This document shows, in pieces, positions 61,322-64,000 of a stretch of DNA of 64,000 nucleotides. Numbering within the stretch: the first letter of the stretch is position 1; each line of letters opens with the position of its first letter. The position numbers and the translations under genes are program-made. The notes beneath the pieces are model-generated. The model was not told the DNA's origin. It ran no database searches and worked only from the letters and a program-made list of their open reading frames with translations. This stretch comes from Phoronis australis (taxonomy: Eukaryota > Phoronida > Phoronidae): positions 62,001 to 126,000 of the forward strand of contig NMRA01000785.1 in NCBI GenBank assembly GCA_002633005.1. The letters run 5' to 3'.

Positions 61322-61558
61322 GCAGAGGCGGATCTACAGGGGGGTTCAGGGGGTTTAAACCCCCCCTCGGGACAGGATCAAAAACAAAAACTGGAAAAAA
61401 AATCGCCAGAAAAACGAAATTAGCTACTAAAAATCCAAAAAAAATCTTACACGGGAGGAGGGAAACCCTCTCAAGACCTTCCTTCTCCTCGGCGCTACGC
61501 GCCTCGGATTCTTTCGAATCCTAAACCCCCCTTACTGAAATCGTAGATCTGCCACTGT
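61322..61558. repeat. TIR repeat with GGCGGATCTAC ends
   Basis: CAGAGGCGGATCTACAGGGG at the left and CGTAGATCTGCCACTG at the right, with G and C runs just inside both ends and CGGCGCTACGCGCC in the middle. Shares ends with the repeats at 37005 and 37578. Non-autonomous, no ORF. Confidence 0.7.
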
Positions 61559-62538
61559 GAGGAGATATTGCGCACACCGTTTTTACAACATACATGTACT
61601 CTACGTTGTCTTATACTTGTATCGGGTTCATAGATAATCACTCCTTCCCGTGTGCAAACCGACACCATGAGAACTGCGACTATTCTCTCTCTGTTTCCTC
61701 GAAGTATCCTCTGTGATATCAAGGACAGACGGCGATACCACTTTTTCAAGATGGTGTAGTGAACCATGATCCATCTCAATACCACGACTTCCTGATGTTG
61801 AAAATTTATCACCCTCAAACACGATGTATATTCACGGTGTTCCATCGAAATAGGAACCCCTGTCATGTACGGCGCACCAAAGTGGCTATAAGCCCCCCCC
61901 TCCACTTTTTCAATGCTGCGCCGCCCATGAGTATGATATCCCGTAGTCGAAAACAGAATCCTGCACCTTCAAAACACCTAACCAGCCCTGAAGACGCGAA
62001 CCCTGAGAATTGCACATGAAAACCGGACCGTTGTCAGTAGCCTCAAACTTTGAGTTACATCCACAAGTGCAGCGTACTACGAGCTTAGCTTTAAGTGTTT
62101 AAGTGAGCATGGATGAACCATAGAGTAGAGTTGTATGAGGGCCTCCTAACAAAAATGTAATGGCTAGCGGTGACAAAAAATAAACCCTGCCAACAATGGA
62201 AGTTGATTTCTCACTGTTTATGTATTCTTTGTTTCGCCGTGTCTCTCTTTTCTCGTTTGGCCGTGCCCTATGCCTACATCGGTGCCTCGGTGGTTCCAGC
62301 CTCACCTGACATTTCATCGTCCGCAGAACGCCCACCTGGTCTGCACCCTCAACTATCAGTTTCTGAACTCGGTGACACAACGCTAGTCGAAATAATTACC
62401 GCTACGGAATCGTCATTATTTTTATATGATATTCATTTCTTATGAAATACTTCAAGATGCATTTCAAAGATATAACTATAATAATAAATAAAACAGTTGT
62501 AAAACAAGAATCCTTTAAATTTTAGTTAGAGCGTGTGT

Positions 62539-63340
62539 TTATTTCAGCACCATAGGTTTGACGGTTTGACCATCTTCGGGATGAGTGATGCCATAATACG
62601 GCTCCATAGACGGATTGTTTCTATAAGGAATCATTTTGAAGGGAGGGTTTATTAGTGAGAAAAAATGGGGCTCTTGACGACCAACAAACAGCTTGTCTTC
62701 CCACACCGGGTGGTTTTGTAAATGCCTTGGAGCCAGGCCACGTTCTACTTTCAACAAAACGTCGTATCCGTCCGTATTACGATTTGGATACGCACTGTGG
62801 CCACCATTGTCTATTTTTATGGCTGTGTAGCGAATGTTTTGTCCACGGAATTTCACGTACAGTCGTAGCATCATAATAATATTAGACATCCACCACGATG
62901 TGTCTTCGTATTGGGTTGGCAAGGGAAACAAGTGTGACAATGTATGCACATGATATGCTATAAACATTTCGTCGTAGTTCACAAACGGGTAGTACTCTGG
63001 CAGAGATATGGCGGACAAGTTGGACGTGGAACAACAATCGTGCAGGAAGTAACCCTTGACGAATATGCCACGTGCAGTGCACGCGAGTCCTGTGCCAACT
63101 GACGGCTTCACTCGCTCTAAAAACCTGTCGAATAGTCTAAGGGGAGGCAGGCTCAGGGACGTGTCGTTCAAAGCTTCGCTTGCCTCATCATCAAGTAGAT
63201 TTGTGTCTGTTCTTTGAAATATCAAGTCAGCGTCCATGAAGATGTAATAGAGATGATCCGAGTACTTCGGTTTTGAAGTCGCGTATTCGTACAACCTATT
63301 TCGTCCACGTGTCCATGTAAGGGAACTTCCATTGATGTAC
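62539..63340 (-). CDS. Glycosyltransferase-like protein, last exon
   Basis: The final exon encodes 266 complete codons and the stop; the 3' splice site TTTTGCAG|G precedes it (phase 2) and earlier exons lie beyond the window. Early in the exon, YYIFMDADLIF carries a DxD motif (exon residues 36-38) on a hydrophobic strand, the usual metal/nucleotide-sugar site of GT-A glycosyltransferases. Later come YDEMFIAYHVHTLSHLFPLP, a tryptophan-rich WWMSNIIMML stretch and DNGGHSAYPNR. No transmembrane anchor is in this exon, so one would be upstream if this is a type II Golgi enzyme. The family is not identified. The stop codon overlaps an AATAAA (62537-62542). Confidence 0.6.
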
Positions 63341-64000
63341 CTGCAAAACATGGACAATTAGAACCCCAGCGAAGTGGTGGCAACAGGCTAGTCTTAAGGA
63401 AACGGTGTTCGAGGTGAGGACACTCGTTTGTGTTCTCTGGTTCCGCCGGGTCAGCTGGCTAAGATAATTGATTCTCAAAGAATATATGTCCGGCTTAGAA
63501 ACCGATCGGTTGTCCTAGCCGTTGATCACGTGAAATCGGTGATTCCAATCAAACTTAGCTTCAGTCAGACATGCAAACTGTTCAATGTGTGCTGGAGAAT
63601 AATAGGGAACATCATATGTCATGCTCAGTGTCCATTTCTGAGCGCAATATGCTGCATGTACATGTACATGCGTTTGTTGATTACAACAAGAACTAAATCG
63701 TTTTACATTAGGAAGACAAGTTAAACGGACGTTCACGGCGTGAACTTATTTTACAGAATTTAGCAGAGGCGCGGAATCATGAAACACCCTAACTTCGCAG
63801 TACCAGCCGCACTCTCAAGCATTAAATACAGTGTACATGCAGCAGTACATTTTAAGCGCATTTAAAGGCCTAGGGCACCGGCATAGAGTTCTGTGAATTT
63901 CGGCAGACAACTGTTCGAATTGGCGATTAATGATAAAATCACAAAAATAAGGGGTTTGATTGTTTAAAGCTCAGACAAAAGTTTATAAGAAGTCTACCAA
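63341..64000. other. Intron or upstream region of the glycosyltransferase-like gene
   Basis: No further exon could be supported on the minus strand before the window ends. Confidence 0.4.

Larger units (their letters stand above)
60101..62538. other. 3' UTR and intergenic
   Basis: The first part is presumably the C9orf78 3' UTR, with loose repeats of a CTGTT-ACAT-type unit at 60240-60400. The rest has one TIR repeat at 61322 and unsupported ORFs. Confidence 0.45.

Overview
This window is animal genomic DNA. It has spliced genes with GT/AG introns, AATAAA signals, many short palindromic transposons and frequent TACATGTA-type words. Two complete multi-exon genes (ZGPAT and C9orf78/TLS1 homologues), a linker histone H1, a four-TM MS4A-like gene and high allelic divergence suggest a marine invertebrate, perhaps an invertebrate deuterostome such as a hemichordate or amphioxus. 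I cannot fix the species from sequence alone.

Layout. 1-480 is a decayed LINE tail (- strand). 4519-5133 is an MS4A-like four-TM gene (+). 8282-11024 is non-coding sequence present twice across a 1-base gap. 12488-12578 is a possible first exon (-). 16779-19812 is a two-exon gene for a basic 171-aa protein (+), with a large perfect-type hairpin in its intron. 20521-20789 is a frame-broken acidic ORF. 21574-30817 is a three-exon gene for an unrecognised three-TM protein with a basic/acidic tail (+); its first intron holds a small ORF. 33727-34498 is histone H1 with an intron (-). 34700-40300 is mostly short transposons. 41990-50021 is ZGPAT (-, 12 exons), which shares a 270-bp divergent promoter with C9orf78/TLS1 (+, 9 exons, 50292-60100). 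62539-63340 is the last exon of a glycosyltransferase-like gene (-).

Assembly. At five single-N gaps (9652, 23400, 27321, 41781, 56169) the end of the left contig repeats the start of the right contig. The apparent tandem duplications are therefore best read as two unmerged alleles. This is useful: where the repeated sequence is coding, the differences are synonymous (five of five in the three-TM gene exon), which supports gene models that homology alone could not.

Both genes at the divergent promoter are homologues of proteins tied to pre-mRNA splicing (ZGPAT has a G-patch; C9orf78 binds the spliceosomal helicase BRR2). Sharing a promoter would let them be co-expressed. At least five short inverted-repeat transposon families (called A to E here), two further inverted-repeat groups, one 0.85-kb TIR element inside ZGPAT intron 1 and several hairpins fill the rest. 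I saw no tRNA gene, rRNA gene or CRISPR array, and no convincing new multi-gene system. The most novel items are the three-TM gene, the 171-aa gene and the polymorphic intronic small ORF.
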